Shown here in pieces: positions 1 through 9,275 of a stretch of DNA of 64,000 nt. Below the pieces are notes generated by a model, which was not told where the DNA came from, ran no database searches, and saw only the letters and a list, made by a program, of their open reading frames with translations. Position 1 is the stretch's first letter, and the number at the start of each line of letters is the position of its first letter. The stretch spans positions 103,512 to 167,511 of the forward strand of contig NZ_JAFLRH010000015.1 of NCBI RefSeq assembly GCF_017310645.1, read 5' to 3'. Source of the stretch: Paradesulfitobacterium ferrireducens (GTDB lineage: Bacteria > Bacillota > Desulfitobacteriia > Desulfitobacteriales > Desulfitobacteriaceae). The translations under genes and the position numbers were made by a program.

Positions 1-896
1 ACCGCAGCCGCCACCTGCACGGTGTTGGTGCCGGATTGTTTCTGAATTGCGATCAGGACCGCCAGATTGCCGTTGGTTTTCCCGATGGTGGTCAAATCCT
101 CATGTTTCAGCTCGACCTCCGCGAGTTCGGAGAGATGAACCGTCCCTCCGGCGGGCAAAGGAATGAGCAGCCCTTTGATGTCATCCAGGGTCTGAAACTC
201 CCCCAACGTACGGATCGTGAGTTCCTGATTCCCCTTCTGCACCGTCCCGCCGGGAGAATTAAGATTTTCCGCCCCGATAATTTTGGCGATGTAATCGCTA
301 CTCAGGCCGTAACCCCGCATTTTTTCCTGGCTGAGTCTAATCTGTACCTGGTTCTTATACCCGCCGGTTACAGACACTGAAGCGACCCCCGCTACCCGCT
401 CCAGCCGGGGCTTGACCACTTCATCCGCAATCGTCTGCAGCTTTGCCAAATCACTATCTTTAGAAGATAAGGTCATTTGAATAATCGGCTGGGCATTGGG
501 GTCGAATTTCATGACCATGGGCGCATCGGCATCACTGGGCAGGAACTTCTTGACCAGGTCAACCTTCTCCCGCATCTCCAAGGCCGCAAAATCCATGTCC
601 GTGCCAAAGTTGAACTGGGCAATGACCAGGGAACTGCCCTCAGAGGACACGGATGTCACCTTGTCGATATTTTGCACCGTGCCCACAGCCTCTTCAAGCG
701 GCTGGGTCACGATCTTTTCGATCTCCTGCGGTCCCACCCCTTTATAGGTGGTGGAAATGATCGCCACCGGAACCTTGATTTCCGGAAGCAAGTCAATAGG
801 CAGGCGGCTAAAGGAGACGCCGCCCAAGATTAATACGATAAAGACCATCATCAGCACCGTGACCGGTCTTCTGACGGATATCTCTGGCAGCTTCAA
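1..896 (-). CDS. RND-family efflux permease, N-terminal part (cut by window edge)
   Basis: This is the N-terminal part of an AcrB/MexB-type (RND superfamily) inner-membrane permease that would pump small molecules using the proton gradient. The reverse-strand translation begins LKLPEISVRRPVTVLMMVF, the usual cytoplasmic start and first transmembrane helix, followed by the porter-domain pattern with PLEEAVGTVQNI and DMDFAALEMREKVD. I chose the TTG start at 896 because it overlaps the TGA of the preceding fusion-protein gene and has GGAGG just upstream. It is the third gene of the operon that reads leftward from 3284. About 298 codons are visible, roughly the first third of a protein near 1040 residues; the rest lies outside the window. 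Confidence 0.88.
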   Translation of the reverse strand, partial: MKLPEISVRRPVTVLMMVFIVLILGGVSFSRLPIDLLPEIKVPVAIISTTYKGVGPQEIEKIVTQPLEEAVGTVQNIDKVTSVSSEGSSLVIAQFNFGTDMDFAALEMREKVDLVKKFLPSDADAPMVMKFDPNAQPIIQMTLSSKDSDLAKLQTIADEVVKPRLERVAGVASVSVTGGYKNQVQIRLSQEKMRGYGLSSDYIAKIIGAENLNSPGGTVQKGNQELTIRTLGEFQTLDDIKGLLIPLPAGGTVHLSELAEVELKHEDLTTIGKTNGNLAVLIAIQKQSGTNTVQVAAA

Positions 897-2059
897 GACG
901 CTTTACCTCCAACTACCTTAACCTTGCTTCCCGCTTCCACGTAATTTTGCCCTTTGATAATGACATTCTCTTTGTCGCTGAGGCCTTGGGTTATTTCAAC
1001 TTCCGTTCCGGTGTCCAGACCCAGGCCGACTTCCTTTTCAACGGCCTGCTCCCCAACGACTACGTACACCACCTGTTTTCCGTTCTTTAAGATGACGGCC
1101 TCGCTGGGCACACTGAGCACGTTTTCCCGGACTTTGGTCGTGAGTTCCGCTTTGGCAAACATCCCGGCTTTAATCAGACCCTCGGGGTTATCGACCTTAA
1201 TTTTCACCGGGTACAGCTGGGTGCGGGCGTCTGTGGCCGGGCTGATGCTTTCGATGATCCCCTCAAAGGGAGAATCTGAGGCAGCAGGAATATTGACTTT
1301 TACTTTTTGGCCTTTGCTGATGCTGTTCACGATATTTTCCGTGATATTCAGCTCGACCATAACCGTGGATGAAGCCACGATGGTCACGGCCGGCTGGGCG
1401 TTGGAAGCCATTTCACCCGCTTCCACATTTACCTGGGCCACCATCCCGCTGATCGGAGAGGTAAGCACTGCATTATTAAGGCTTGACAAGGCTTGCTCAT
1501 ACCCGACTTGAGCCTGGTTCACCTGGGCCTCAACCACTGCCAGGGATTTATCCGAGGCGGCCAGTTCAGCTTGCTCCAGCTGCGACTTGGAAACCTCCCC
1601 TGCCTCATACAGCACTTTGGTCCGCTCCAAATTCAATTTGGCATTGTCAAGCTTTTCTTTGGCCGCGTCCAGATTGCTTTGGGCAATCTTCAAGCCCGCC
1701 TCCGCCTGAGCCACCTGTTTTTGCAAATCTTCCCGGTCCAGAGTTAACAGCACCGCACCCTGGTTCACCCGATCCCCGACTTTGACCTTCACGTCTACAA
1801 CCTTGCCCGGCATCTTCGGCACCACCGGCACATCCTTGTCTGCCAGCACTTTGCCGCTTAAGGTGGTCACGCTGGTCAGGGTTTTCTTCTCCGCCGGCTG
1901 TACTTCTACCGGGATATATTTGTTCTCACTGCTCCCGGTGGCCGGAGTGCTCTGGCTGCCACACCCCGATACCAAGCCTAACAAAAGGAACGCCGCCAAG
2001 ACAGCGGCCGCTTTTTTGAGTTGGGAAAGCTTATGTAAGTAAAGCCTGAAATCGTTCAA
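893..2059 (-). CDS. RND periplasmic adaptor (membrane fusion) lipoprotein
   Basis: This HlyD/AcrA-type adaptor links an RND permease to an outer partner. The protein (about 388 residues) has a lipoprotein signal (hydrophobic stretch ending LVSGCGS), a biotinyl-lipoyl-like segment (VGDRVNQGAVLLTLDRE), an alpha-helical hairpin rich in Ala, Gln and Glu (about residues 110-190), the second lipoyl half (LTSPISGMVAQVNVEAGE) and a beta-barrel. A GTG at 2122 opens the same frame but overlaps the upstream gene and has no ribosome site. The TTG at 2059 is preceded by CGGAGGAGAGGGAG, so I prefer it. The stop overlaps the permease start, implying translational coupling. Confidence 0.86.
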   Translation of the reverse strand: MNDFRLYLHKLSQLKKAAAVLAAFLLLGLVSGCGSQSTPATGSSENKYIPVEVQPAEKKTLTSVTTLSGKVLADKDVPVVPKMPGKVVDVKVKVGDRVNQGAVLLTLDREDLQKQVAQAEAGLKIAQSNLDAAKEKLDNAKLNLERTKVLYEAGEVSKSQLEQAELAASDKSLAVVEAQVNQAQVGYEQALSSLNNAVLTSPISGMVAQVNVEAGEMASNAQPAVTIVASSTVMVELNITENIVNSISKGQKVKVNIPAASDSPFEGIIESISPATDARTQLYPVKIKVDNPEGLIKAGMFAKAELTTKVRENVLSVPSEAVILKNGKQVVYVVVGEQAVEKEVGLGLDTGTEVEITQGLSDKENVIIKGQNYVEAGSKVKVVGGKAS

Positions 2060-2108
2060 AAAGTCTCCCTCTCCTCCGTATGATCTCTCTGGTGTCGTTC
2101 TTCCCCTA

Positions 2109-3284
2109 TTACCCTTGTGCACTTGAACTTGCGGCCGCGTCAGAGCTTGAAGATACCGTCAGCCCCTTCTTCATCCAGTCATAGTCGTTATAGGCCTTGA
2201 ACAAATCCTGCTCCGCATTCTTAACTTTCTGCACCTGGCTGTTGTAAGGTACAAAGGCGCTGTCCCAATTAAACTTAGAAATCATGCCCAGATTATACAT
2301 CAGAGACAAGCGGTTAAAAGTATCCTTTTCGTTGTCCAGCTTGGCGCGTTCCAGTTCGAGGGCTTCCTCTTTGTCTTTTACCGCTTGATACGCCTGGTGG
2401 AAAGCTTTGGTGAATTTCCGCTTCTCATCATCCCTCTTGTCATCTTCATCCTGAAGCCTGACGTTGTAGCTTTGCACCAGTGCATCTTCAAGGTCATCCT
2501 TGTAGTCCATGGCGTTAAGCTTTGTTTGATCGGGATCAGGAACGGCTTTTATCTCCAAAGCGGTATCATAAGCCTGACCGAACATCAGGTTAAGCTCCCC
2601 TTTAAGGGAATCCAGGGCTTCGTCCAGGTTTTTTATCCCTTGGCTGATATTTTTAAGATCAAGCTCGGCTGTCGTGATTTCGGATTTCGCAATTAAACCC
2701 AGCGTATATTTTATGTTCGAGATTCTGAGTTTGTTCTCCAAGACCGAACGGTTTAAGAACAGATCATCCTTCTGCCGGGAGAGGGTATTATAGGTAAGAT
2801 AAAGCTGCTGGGCTCCCATCACAATTTGCTTTTTCTGCATCTCGGCCTGGAGAGTGGACTTCCAGAAGTCGTCCTGTTGGCCTTTGAGGGCATTGATTTG
2901 GCTATCGAAGGAAGCAATTTGAGCGGCATAGTTTTGGTATGTTATGTAGTTAACATACATGAGAAGTTCATTGGTAGTTGGAGGGCTACTAAACGATGGC
3001 ATAGTTACTTTGCCGTCCCCGTCTTTTAACACGGTTAAATTATTCATATTCGTTACCAATTCACTTTTAGCATCTTCCAGCTTATCAATCCCAACGCTTA
3101 AATCAGACGACCCATCAGCCACCCCTTCATTAATATAGTCAATACTCGGATTATGTTCGGTAAGCTCCTGTTCAATCTTGTCAAAGTCAAGCGTGGTTAC
3201 GTTAGGAATGGTGTCTGCTGCCAGCGCCGGTGCGGGGATCAAAAGCAACGAGCTCACTAACAAAGCCGATAACAATTTTCGCAT
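2109..3284 (-). CDS. TolC-like outer-membrane-efflux-type protein
   Basis: This 391-residue exported protein resembles the TolC/outer membrane efflux family. It has a clear signal peptide (MRKLLSALLVSSLLLIPAPALA) and two long helical segments with the TolC-style pattern 'NLGMISKFNWDSA' and 'TLGLIAKSEITTAE', the paired helical-barrel motif of the family. It is the first gene of the leftward operon, followed by the adaptor and permease. In a single-membrane Firmicute such a protein would have no outer membrane to span, so its job may be a cell-wall-facing extension of the pump. Its C-terminus is Ser/Ala-rich. Family assignment is good; the exact role is uncertain. Confidence 0.75.
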   Translation of the reverse strand: MRKLLSALLVSSLLLIPAPALAADTIPNVTTLDFDKIEQELTEHNPSIDYINEGVADGSSDLSVGIDKLEDAKSELVTNMNNLTVLKDGDGKVTMPSFSSPPTTNELLMYVNYITYQNYAAQIASFDSQINALKGQQDDFWKSTLQAEMQKKQIVMGAQQLYLTYNTLSRQKDDLFLNRSVLENKLRISNIKYTLGLIAKSEITTAELDLKNISQGIKNLDEALDSLKGELNLMFGQAYDTALEIKAVPDPDQTKLNAMDYKDDLEDALVQSYNVRLQDEDDKRDDEKRKFTKAFHQAYQAVKDKEEALELERAKLDNEKDTFNRLSLMYNLGMISKFNWDSAFVPYNSQVQKVKNAEQDLFKAYNDYDWMKKGLTVSSSSDAAASSSAQG

Positions 3285-3615
3285 TTGATACTCCTCTCTT
3301 TCAGCTATTTAATTTAGTCTTGAAGAATAAAATTATGTAATAGAATACTTATCATAGAAGTAAATAAGAACTTCGCTGCCTAGAACTGACCAGTCGGTCA
3401 GTTCCATAGACATCATATCCTTTCCCCTTTGCAGCGTCAAGGAAAAAGAGAAGGGTACATAAAAACAACCATCCGTTTAAGAATGATTGACCTAGAATCG
3501 CAGAAATTTCTCTAGCCAACTTCGAAAAGAGACTTGTATTTCTTAACGTTTTTTGGGAAACTGAAGACACTAAAATAGTTTCCTCCATCCTAGACACTTA
3601 ACGTGAGGTGAAGGC
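3285..3615. promoter_or_regulatory. Divergent control region between two RND operons
   Basis: This 331-bp gap lies between the leftward TolC-adaptor-permease operon and the rightward TetR-adaptor-permease operon, so it must contain both promoters. Its one clear element is the palindrome listed separately at 3384-3403. The rest is AT-rich with no convincing gene. An open frame on the minus strand (3352-3597) runs through the palindrome and has no ribosome-binding site, so I did not call it. Confidence 0.5.
3384..3403. promoter_or_regulatory. Palindromic operator, probable TetR site
   Basis: The sequence AACTGACCAGTCGGTCAGTT has 8-bp perfect arms (AACTGACC and GGTCAGTT) around a 4-bp centre, the usual form of an AcrR/TetR operator (GACCxxTCGGTC type). 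It lies about 100 bp upstream of the TolC-like gene and 212 bp upstream of the adjacent TetR gene. I infer that the TetR protein at 3616 binds here and controls one or both divergent pumps. Confidence 0.65.
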
Positions 3616-4182
3616 ATGCGCGCACAAATTCTTCAAGCCGCAACCGCCCAGATTATCAAATACGGGCTGCGCGGCTTTACCCTCGATGACATTACCGCTG
3701 AACTAAGCATCAGCAAGAAGACTCTCTACAAATACTTCGAATCCAAAAGTGAACTGATCAGTGAAATCATCGGAAATGCCGTGGCCATTGAAAAAGAACG
3801 GGCCACGGAGGAAATGTCAAAGTATGACAACTGGTTTGATAAGCTGAATGCTCTCCTCTCCGTTTACTCCTATAATGCGGTGCCCTACCGCATTCTTGAC
3901 GAACTCAACCGCTACTTTCCGCAGGAACGCGCCCAAATTGAAAGCATCGGGGAATACAGGGAGCAAATCGCACTGGTTCTTTTGGAGGAGGGGATGGCCA
4001 AAGGAGAAATTGACCCCAGGGTAAACCCTCAGGTTGTCACCTTGGCCTTCAAAAAGATTTTTCTGACTCCCACGGAGCAAAAAATTCTGGATGCCTATGA
4101 TATCACTGTCAATCAGCTGATGGACCAAATGAAACAGCTCCTTATCTACGGTTTACTTAATAGAAATGGAGAAAAGGAATGA
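3616..4182 (+). CDS. TetR/AcrR-family transcriptional regulator
   Basis: This 188-residue regulator has the TetR helix-turn-helix at its N-terminus (ILQAATAQIIKYGLRGFT followed by LSISKKTLYKYFESKSEL) and a divergent ligand-binding C-terminal half. The ATG at 3616 has a weak GTGAGGTGAAGG ribosome site. Its stop overlaps the start of the next gene (ATGA at 4179-4182), so it is co-transcribed with the adaptor and permease. TetR proteins placed like this usually repress the pump and are released by a substrate. The palindrome at 3384 is its likely target. Confidence 0.88.
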   Translation: MRAQILQAATAQIIKYGLRGFTLDDITAELSISKKTLYKYFESKSELISEIIGNAVAIEKERATEEMSKYDNWFDKLNALLSVYSYNAVPYRILDELNRYFPQERAQIESIGEYREQIALVLLEEGMAKGEIDPRVNPQVVTLAFKKIFLTPTEQKILDAYDITVNQLMDQMKQLLIYGLLNRNGEKE

Positions 4183-5345
4183 AAAAGATGTTCCCTCATT
4201 TAACCCCGCGCACTTTTCTTGCCCTGCTCCTTACAGTTTCACTCCTTGCAGTCACCGGCTGCAGCACAGCGGCCCAAACGGACGCCACTCCGGAACCCGA
4301 ACAATCCCATCCCGTCAGCGTCTTAGAAATCAAAGAACAGAGCCTGCCCGTGGAGCTAACCTATACCGGCACCCTCGGCACCGGCGAAATCCGAAAGCTC
4401 AGCTTCAAAGTTCCAGGCAAACTGGCTAAAGTCTATGTTCACAAGGGAGATCATGTCACCTCCGGCCAAAAGCTGGCAGAGCTAAATAAAACCGACCTGA
4501 ATTACGCATTGGAAGCCGCACAAATCACTGTGCAAAAGGCCGGGCTTGCCTATAATGAAGCCAAGACGAGCTATACCCGTCTTGAACAACTTGCAGCCGC
4601 CGGAGGCCTGGCCCAAAGCGATCTGGACAAAGCCAAGCTCGATCTCGATGTCAAAGAAGCCACCTACCGCCAAGCCCAAATCGATGCTCAGGCCAAAGAG
4701 AGCGCCCTCAAAGATACTGACCTCTACTCAAACATGGATGGCTATGTCGTCGATGTCCTGAACCACGAGGGAGAAGTTGCAGCCGCCGGATACCCGGTGG
4801 TGGTCTTACGGCAGGGGCAGCAGCTTGTAAACGTGGGTTTGTCCCAAGAGGATGTCAAGAAAGTGAAACCGGGCACTGCGGCTGCCGTTTCAATAGAAAG
4901 TCTCAAGGCCGCCGGTAAAATCAAAACCATTGACCCCGTTCCGGATGCCCAAAGCCGGACCTATAACGCGGAAATCGCACTGAGTGAGGAACTGCCCGCC
5001 CAAGCGTATCAAATCGGAGCCACGGTCAAGGTTGCTTTTGCTATCGGGGAGAAGCAAGGGATATGGATCCCTATTTCCAGCGTCCTTAATGACGGGGAGG
5101 ATTACGTCTTTGTGGTCGACAACGGCCGCGCCCTGAAAAAGAATATCCGCCTCTTGGATCATCAAGGATTCAACGTCCGGGTTGAAGGGCTCAAGCCCGG
5201 GGACGTCCTGGTCACGTCCGGTATGAAAGAACTGAAAGAAGATTCGCCCGTAAACGTTAAAACCTTGCCGGACGCCCCTGCCTCTAACTCCTCCGGCAAT
5301 AGCAGCAACTCGGCAAACCCAAGCGAGGTATCCGTTAATGACTAA
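4179..5345 (+). CDS. RND periplasmic adaptor (membrane fusion) lipoprotein
   Basis: This 388-residue HlyD-type adaptor has a lipobox (LLAVTGCSTA), a lipoyl half-motif (VHKGDHVTSGQKLAELNK), a short helical hairpin (about residues 105-170), the second half (LYSNMDGYVVDVLNHEGEVAAAG) and a beta-barrel. It starts inside the TetR stop codon and its own stop lies 8 nt inside the permease gene, so the three genes are translationally coupled. The tail is Ser/Asn-rich. It would connect the permease at 5338 to an exit component. No TolC-like gene lies in this operon, so it may share the one at 2109. Confidence 0.88.
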   Translation: MKKMFPHLTPRTFLALLLTVSLLAVTGCSTAAQTDATPEPEQSHPVSVLEIKEQSLPVELTYTGTLGTGEIRKLSFKVPGKLAKVYVHKGDHVTSGQKLAELNKTDLNYALEAAQITVQKAGLAYNEAKTSYTRLEQLAAAGGLAQSDLDKAKLDLDVKEATYRQAQIDAQAKESALKDTDLYSNMDGYVVDVLNHEGEVAAAGYPVVVLRQGQQLVNVGLSQEDVKKVKPGTAAAVSIESLKAAGKIKTIDPVPDAQSRTYNAEIALSEELPAQAYQIGATVKVAFAIGEKQGIWIPISSVLNDGEDYVFVVDNGRALKKNIRLLDHQGFNVRVEGLKPGDVLVTSGMKELKEDSPVNVKTLPDAPASNSSGNSSNSANPSEVSVND

Positions 5346-8300
5346 AAAGGAACTTGGCCTCGTAGGGAAAGTGATTAAAAACCGGGCCTTTACTATTTTC
5401 TTCACAATCCTTGCTATCCTTATCGGATCCTACAGCTACTACCTCATCCCGAAGCAGGAAAGCCCGGATGTCACTCCGCCTTTCGCCATCATAACCTCCG
5501 TCTACCCGGGCGCGGCACCGGAAGAGGTGGAAAAGCTGGTCACCCGCGTCATTGAGGATAAGGTTGCGGAGGTACCCGGGTATAAAACCTCTTACTCCTA
5601 TTCCAAAAACAGTATCGCGGTCGTAGTACTGGAACTTAATACGGAAGCCAATGTCGATAAGTCCTGGTCTGATCTAAGAAGGTTCATGGACGATGCTCAG
5701 CGCGACTTGCCGGCTGAATGCGGCCCCATCCAGGTTGATACCGATTTAGCGGATACCGCCGGTATGATCATCAGCCTCTCTGGCGACGGCTATTCCTACG
5801 AACAGCTGGCTGCTTTTGCCGATACCTTCGAAAAGGAACTCTCCTCCGTTGAGGGCGTTTCCCGCTTCGACACGGAAGGGGTTCAGAAAAAAGAAGTCCT
5901 GGTTGAGCTGCGCACCGCTGACCTTAACCGCTATGCACTCTCCCCGGAAGATGTGATGAATGCCCTCAAGATTCAAAACATGGCCATCCCCTCCGGTTCT
6001 CTCAGCGACGGCCACAGCAAGATCAACGTCACCGTTCCCGGAGTCTTTACCTCGCTTACGGATATTGAAAACACTGTGATCGACGGCTCCCGCCAGACCG
6101 GCGCGCTCGTGCGCCTGAAAGACATCGCCAACGTACGCTGGGAAACGGCCGATTCCAGTTATCGCATCAAGCAGGACGGACAAAACGCCATCCTCTTAAG
6201 CGGGTATTTTGAACCGAACAAAAATATCGTCCTCATTGGAAAAAACGTGCGCACTAAGCTGGACAGCCTGAAAGCCTCGCTTCCCCCCGGGCTTAAGGTA
6301 GACGAGGTAACTTACCAGCCTCAGGATGTCAGCCAAAGTGTCTCGAACTTCTTCGAAAACCTCATTGAAGGGATTGCCTTGGTCTTAGTCGTTGTTTTCT
6401 TCGGCATGGGACTAAAAAATGCGGTTGTGGCTTCAACCGCTGTCCCGTTATCCATCCTGATCGCCTTTAGCGCCATGTACCTGCTTAAAATCAGGGTGCA
6501 TGAAGTCTCGATCGCCGGGCTGATCATCGCCTTAGGCATGCTGGTGGATGATGCCATTGTCATCATCGATTCCATCCAGGTGTATATTGATGAAGGCGTA
6601 GAGAAATTCGAAGCCTGCGTCAAAGGCACAAAGCGGGCGATCACTCCGATGCTGGCGGCGACAATCACAACCGCCGTGGCTTTTGCCCCCATGCTGTTCG
6701 TGCCCGGTCCGGCCGGAGAATTCCTGCAGAGCCTGCCCCAGGTGGTCATCCTCTCCGTGAGCGCCTCTTTTCTGGTTGCCCTCCTTGTAACCCCTGTTTT
6801 GTCCTATATCTTCTTCGGGCGTCTGAAGCCAAGCCAAACTGCCAAACGTGCCCCGGTCCGCGCTTTCTACAACGGATTTTTAGAAATTGGCATGAAGCAT
6901 AAAGTCCTTACCCTCGTCCTGACAGCCCTCAGTTTTGCCGCCGTGCTCTACCTGGGCACCAACCTGAAAGTGATGTTCTTTCCTACAGTGGACAAAAACA
7001 TTTTATATGTAGATATTACCGCCGAGACTGCCGCTAATTTAGACAATACTGAACGCGCAGCCCAGCAAGTTGAAAAACTCCTCTCCCAGCAAAAAGAAGT
7101 CCTCTCCTACACCACGGCCATCGGAGGCGGCTTACCCAAGTTTTACATCACCCTGCCCAAATCCACACCGTCCCAGGACTTCGCCCAAATCATGTTCAAA
7201 GTGGATCTTAAGCGCGGCGGGCGTTTCCAAAGCAACCCGGAGCTGGCGGCCTATCTCCAGGACCTCTTCAACCAAAACCTGGTCGGCGGCAAAGCGCATG
7301 TGCAGCTCTTGCAGAAGGCCATGCCCGGCACTCCTTTAGGCATCCGCATCAGCGGAGACAGCCGGGAACAGATCGCTCAGGCTGTTAAGCTGGTGCACCG
7401 GGAGCTGGCGGCCCTGCCGGGAACCATGAATGTAGATGACGATCTGGACGCTGCTGAATATGAATTCAAGGTGGAGGTTGACCGCGACCGGGCCTCCGGA
7501 ATGGGTGTTACCAACTACGATATCCAGCGCCAAGTGAACATCGCCTTAAAAGGGGCCGAATCCTCTGTCCTGCGCCAAGCGGGCAATGAATATCCCATCA
7601 TGGTCAAAAGCGACATTCAATCTCCGGAAGCGCTTGGGAACCTGGCCATTAAATCCTCCGTGACCAAGAACAAAGTGCTTCTCAAAGAGTTCTCCCACAC
7701 TACCCTGAGCCCTCAAGTCCCCACGATCCGTAAATACGACCGGGTGCGCTCCAACACCGTTTCCAGTGAAGTTCAACCCGGATATAGTGCAGTTGCCATC
7801 GAACAAGCACTGAAAGCCAAGCTCGCGGCCCACCGGGATGAGCTCAAAGGGGTCACTCTTTCCTACCAAGGGGAAGCCAAAGACATTAAAGACAACTTCG
7901 GCAATCTCGGCACTGCTGCCATTTTCACTCTCTTCGCGATCTATATCATCCTCATGCTGCAATTTAAGTCTTTCCTCCAGCCCTTCATCATCTTTCTCAC
8001 GATTCCTCTTTCCCTCATCGGCGTAATTCCCGGTCTCTTTCTCTTCCGCCAGCCCCTATCTTTCACCGCTTTGGTCGGAGTCGTCAGTTTGATGGGAGTG
8101 GTCATCAAAAACGCCATCCTGCTGATTGAGTTTATTAATCAGGCCCGAGCCGAAGGCATGTCCATCCGGGAAGCCAGTTTTGACGCTGTCAGCAAACGCT
8201 ACCGTCCGATTTTCTTAAGTGCCATGACCACCGTTATCGGGCTTGTGCCCCTGGCTCTCTCGGGCAGTGAACTCTTCATGCCGATGTCAGCCGCGATCAT

Positions 8301-8418
8301 GAGCGGGCTGACAGTCTCCACTCTTCTAACCCTAGTAATCATCCCGGTCGTGTACAACTTGCTTCACCGGGAGAATTCTGGACTGACCCAAATGCCGGAC
8401 AAGTCGGCAAAACTTTGA
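5338..8418 (+). CDS. RND-family efflux permease
   Basis: This complete RND permease has 1026 residues. It shows the first transmembrane helix (AFTIFFTILAILIGSYSYYLIP), the porter-domain signature SVYPGAAPEEVEKLVTRVIE, the central transmembrane block with the proton-relay region (GLIIALGMLVDDAIVIID, two Asp residues in TM4), and the second repeat ending with GVVSLMGVVIKNAILLIEF. The length is normal for the family. It would drive proton-coupled export together with the adaptor encoded just upstream. The substrate cannot be read from the sequence; the TetR partner suggests a drug, solvent or envelope-stress molecule. Confidence 0.9.
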   Translation: MTKKELGLVGKVIKNRAFTIFFTILAILIGSYSYYLIPKQESPDVTPPFAIITSVYPGAAPEEVEKLVTRVIEDKVAEVPGYKTSYSYSKNSIAVVVLELNTEANVDKSWSDLRRFMDDAQRDLPAECGPIQVDTDLADTAGMIISLSGDGYSYEQLAAFADTFEKELSSVEGVSRFDTEGVQKKEVLVELRTADLNRYALSPEDVMNALKIQNMAIPSGSLSDGHSKINVTVPGVFTSLTDIENTVIDGSRQTGALVRLKDIANVRWETADSSYRIKQDGQNAILLSGYFEPNKNIVLIGKNVRTKLDSLKASLPPGLKVDEVTYQPQDVSQSVSNFFENLIEGIALVLVVVFFGMGLKNAVVASTAVPLSILIAFSAMYLLKIRVHEVSIAGLIIALGMLVDDAIVIIDSIQVYIDEGVEKFEACVKGTKRAITPMLAATITTAVAFAPMLFVPGPAGEFLQSLPQVVILSVSASFLVALLVTPVLSYIFFGRLKPSQTAKRAPVRAFYNGFLEIGMKHKVLTLVLTALSFAAVLYLGTNLKVMFFPTVDKNILYVDITAETAANLDNTERAAQQVEKLLSQQKEVLSYTTAIGGGLPKFYITLPKSTPSQDFAQIMFKVDLKRGGRFQSNPELAAYLQDLFNQNLVGGKAHVQLLQKAMPGTPLGIRISGDSREQIAQAVKLVHRELAALPGTMNVDDDLDAAEYEFKVEVDRDRASGMGVTNYDIQRQVNIALKGAESSVLRQAGNEYPIMVKSDIQSPEALGNLAIKSSVTKNKVLLKEFSHTTLSPQVPTIRKYDRVRSNTVSSEVQPGYSAVAIEQALKAKLAAHRDELKGVTLSYQGEAKDIKDNFGNLGTAAIFTLFAIYIILMLQFKSFLQPFIIFLTIPLSLIGVIPGLFLFRQPLSFTALVGVVSLMGVVIKNAILLIEFINQARAEGMSIREASFDAVSKRYRPIFLSAMTTVIGLVPLALSGSELFMPMSAAIMSGLTVSTLLTLVIIPVVYNLLHRENSGLTQMPDKSAKL

Positions 8419-8454
8419 CATTACGTTACTAAATAAGTACTCAGAATTCAGGAA

Positions 8455-8479
8455 CGTGAATGTCCGGGGGACATTCACG
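8455..8479. repeat. Perfect 11-bp inverted repeat
   Basis: CGTGAATGTCC and GGACATTCACG face each other across GGG, 37 bp after the permease stop. A hairpin could form, but no T-run follows, so it is a weak terminator candidate at best. It could equally be part of the mobile-looking element just downstream. Confidence 0.5.
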
Positions 8480-8586
8480 CCATGAGGCCATTTCTATAAA
8501 TTATAACTATGGCCGATTGGAACAGTACTCAGAATAGGCTACGGGCTCTTGTTTCCTGTCTCCTGTCTCCTGCCCTGTAACATGCC

Positions 8587-8757
8587 GGCAAGCTACCTTG
8601 CCCGCTCACCACGCGCCGGAGCTGCTCGCTTGTCGACTCGCTACCGCGCCAAACCTTTGGGTAATACCTGGAGTGAACCGTGGCGCGGCTTTACGCTTCG
8701 TCGATTGCGCTCACGACGCTCCTCTGCTCTACGGTTCGCTCCGCAAGGTAGCTTGCC
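8587..8757. mobile_element. MITE-like element with 15-bp terminal inverted repeats
   Basis: GGCAAGCTACCTTGC (8587-8601) and its exact complement GCAAGGTAGCTTGCC (8743-8757) bound a 171-bp segment. Inside it another perfect pair, CCGCGCCA (8644-8651) and TGGCGCGG (8681-8688), makes a nested stem. The interior is more GC-rich than its surroundings and codes for nothing I recognise. Degenerate CCTGTCT heptamers flank it on the left (8552-8578). Size and symmetry fit a non-autonomous mobile element or a large structured repeat; no target-site duplication was found by eye. Confidence 0.5.
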
Positions 8758-8904
8758 TGTTACATTCATCAGTGGTGCCGCATAGCGGCATGGGAGTCTG
8801 ACTCCTGTCTCCTTACGACATAAACGATATCCATAAAATTCCTACTCCAGCCTCTTGGCTAATTTGAGATAATCCGTTACAATAAAGGTTAAGACAAGTG
8901 CATC

Positions 8905-9080
8905 ATTTGCGAACAGGTTCCTTTCGTGCGCGCTTGCGCACAAGGTGAAAAGGGAAGTCCGGTGCAAAACCGGCGCGGTCCCGCCACTGTAACTTGGAAG
9001 CTTCCACAGGACGCCACTGTCACTCGACGGGAAGGCGTGGAATGCTGGGCCATGGAGCCAGGAGACCTGCCTGTACGCAG
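8905..9080 (+). ncRNA. Cobalamin (adenosylcobalamin) riboswitch
   Basis: This region carries the conserved cobalamin-riboswitch core: GGAAGTCCGGTGCAAAACCG, then GCGGTCCCGCCACTGTAA, and the closing B12 box AGCCAGGAGACCTGCC at 9056-9071. It lies about 200 nt upstream of btuF on the same strand. Bound cobalamin should shut down the btuFCD uptake operon. The exact 5' boundary is estimated from the P1 pairing of ACAGGT and ACCTGCC. Confidence 0.95.
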
Positions 9081-9114
9081 CAAGGGCTTAAATCCTTCGA
9101 GGCAAAGGATCTTA

Positions 9115-9200
9115 GGCGCTTACAGGCGTAACAGGCCAACGCCCGTAAGCCGCAGCAAGTATTGAAAATCCTTTTATCCTCATGGGTAAAAGGATTTTTT
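9115..9200 (+). terminator. Riboswitch expression platform and intrinsic terminator
   Basis: AAAATCCTTTTA (9165-9176) pairs with TAAAAGGATTTT (9187-9198) and runs into a T-stretch, a textbook rho-independent terminator between the riboswitch and btuF. Just before it, CTTACaGGCGT and ACGCCcGTAAG can pair into a second stem that may be part of the switching structure. The arrangement points to transcriptional attenuation. Confidence 0.85.
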
Positions 9201-9275
9201 GCTTAGCACCCATCGCTGAAATGTCTTATCAATTGAACAAAACATGATATTCGTTCAACGAGGGAGGAAATTAAA

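Noticed and set aside
36..833. Plus-strand frames in the first kilobase
   Set aside because: They lie opposite a clear RND permease and have no family features.
3352..3597. 81-codon minus-strand frame between the RND operons
   Set aside because: It crosses the TetR operator and promoter region, has no ribosome site and no recognisable domain.
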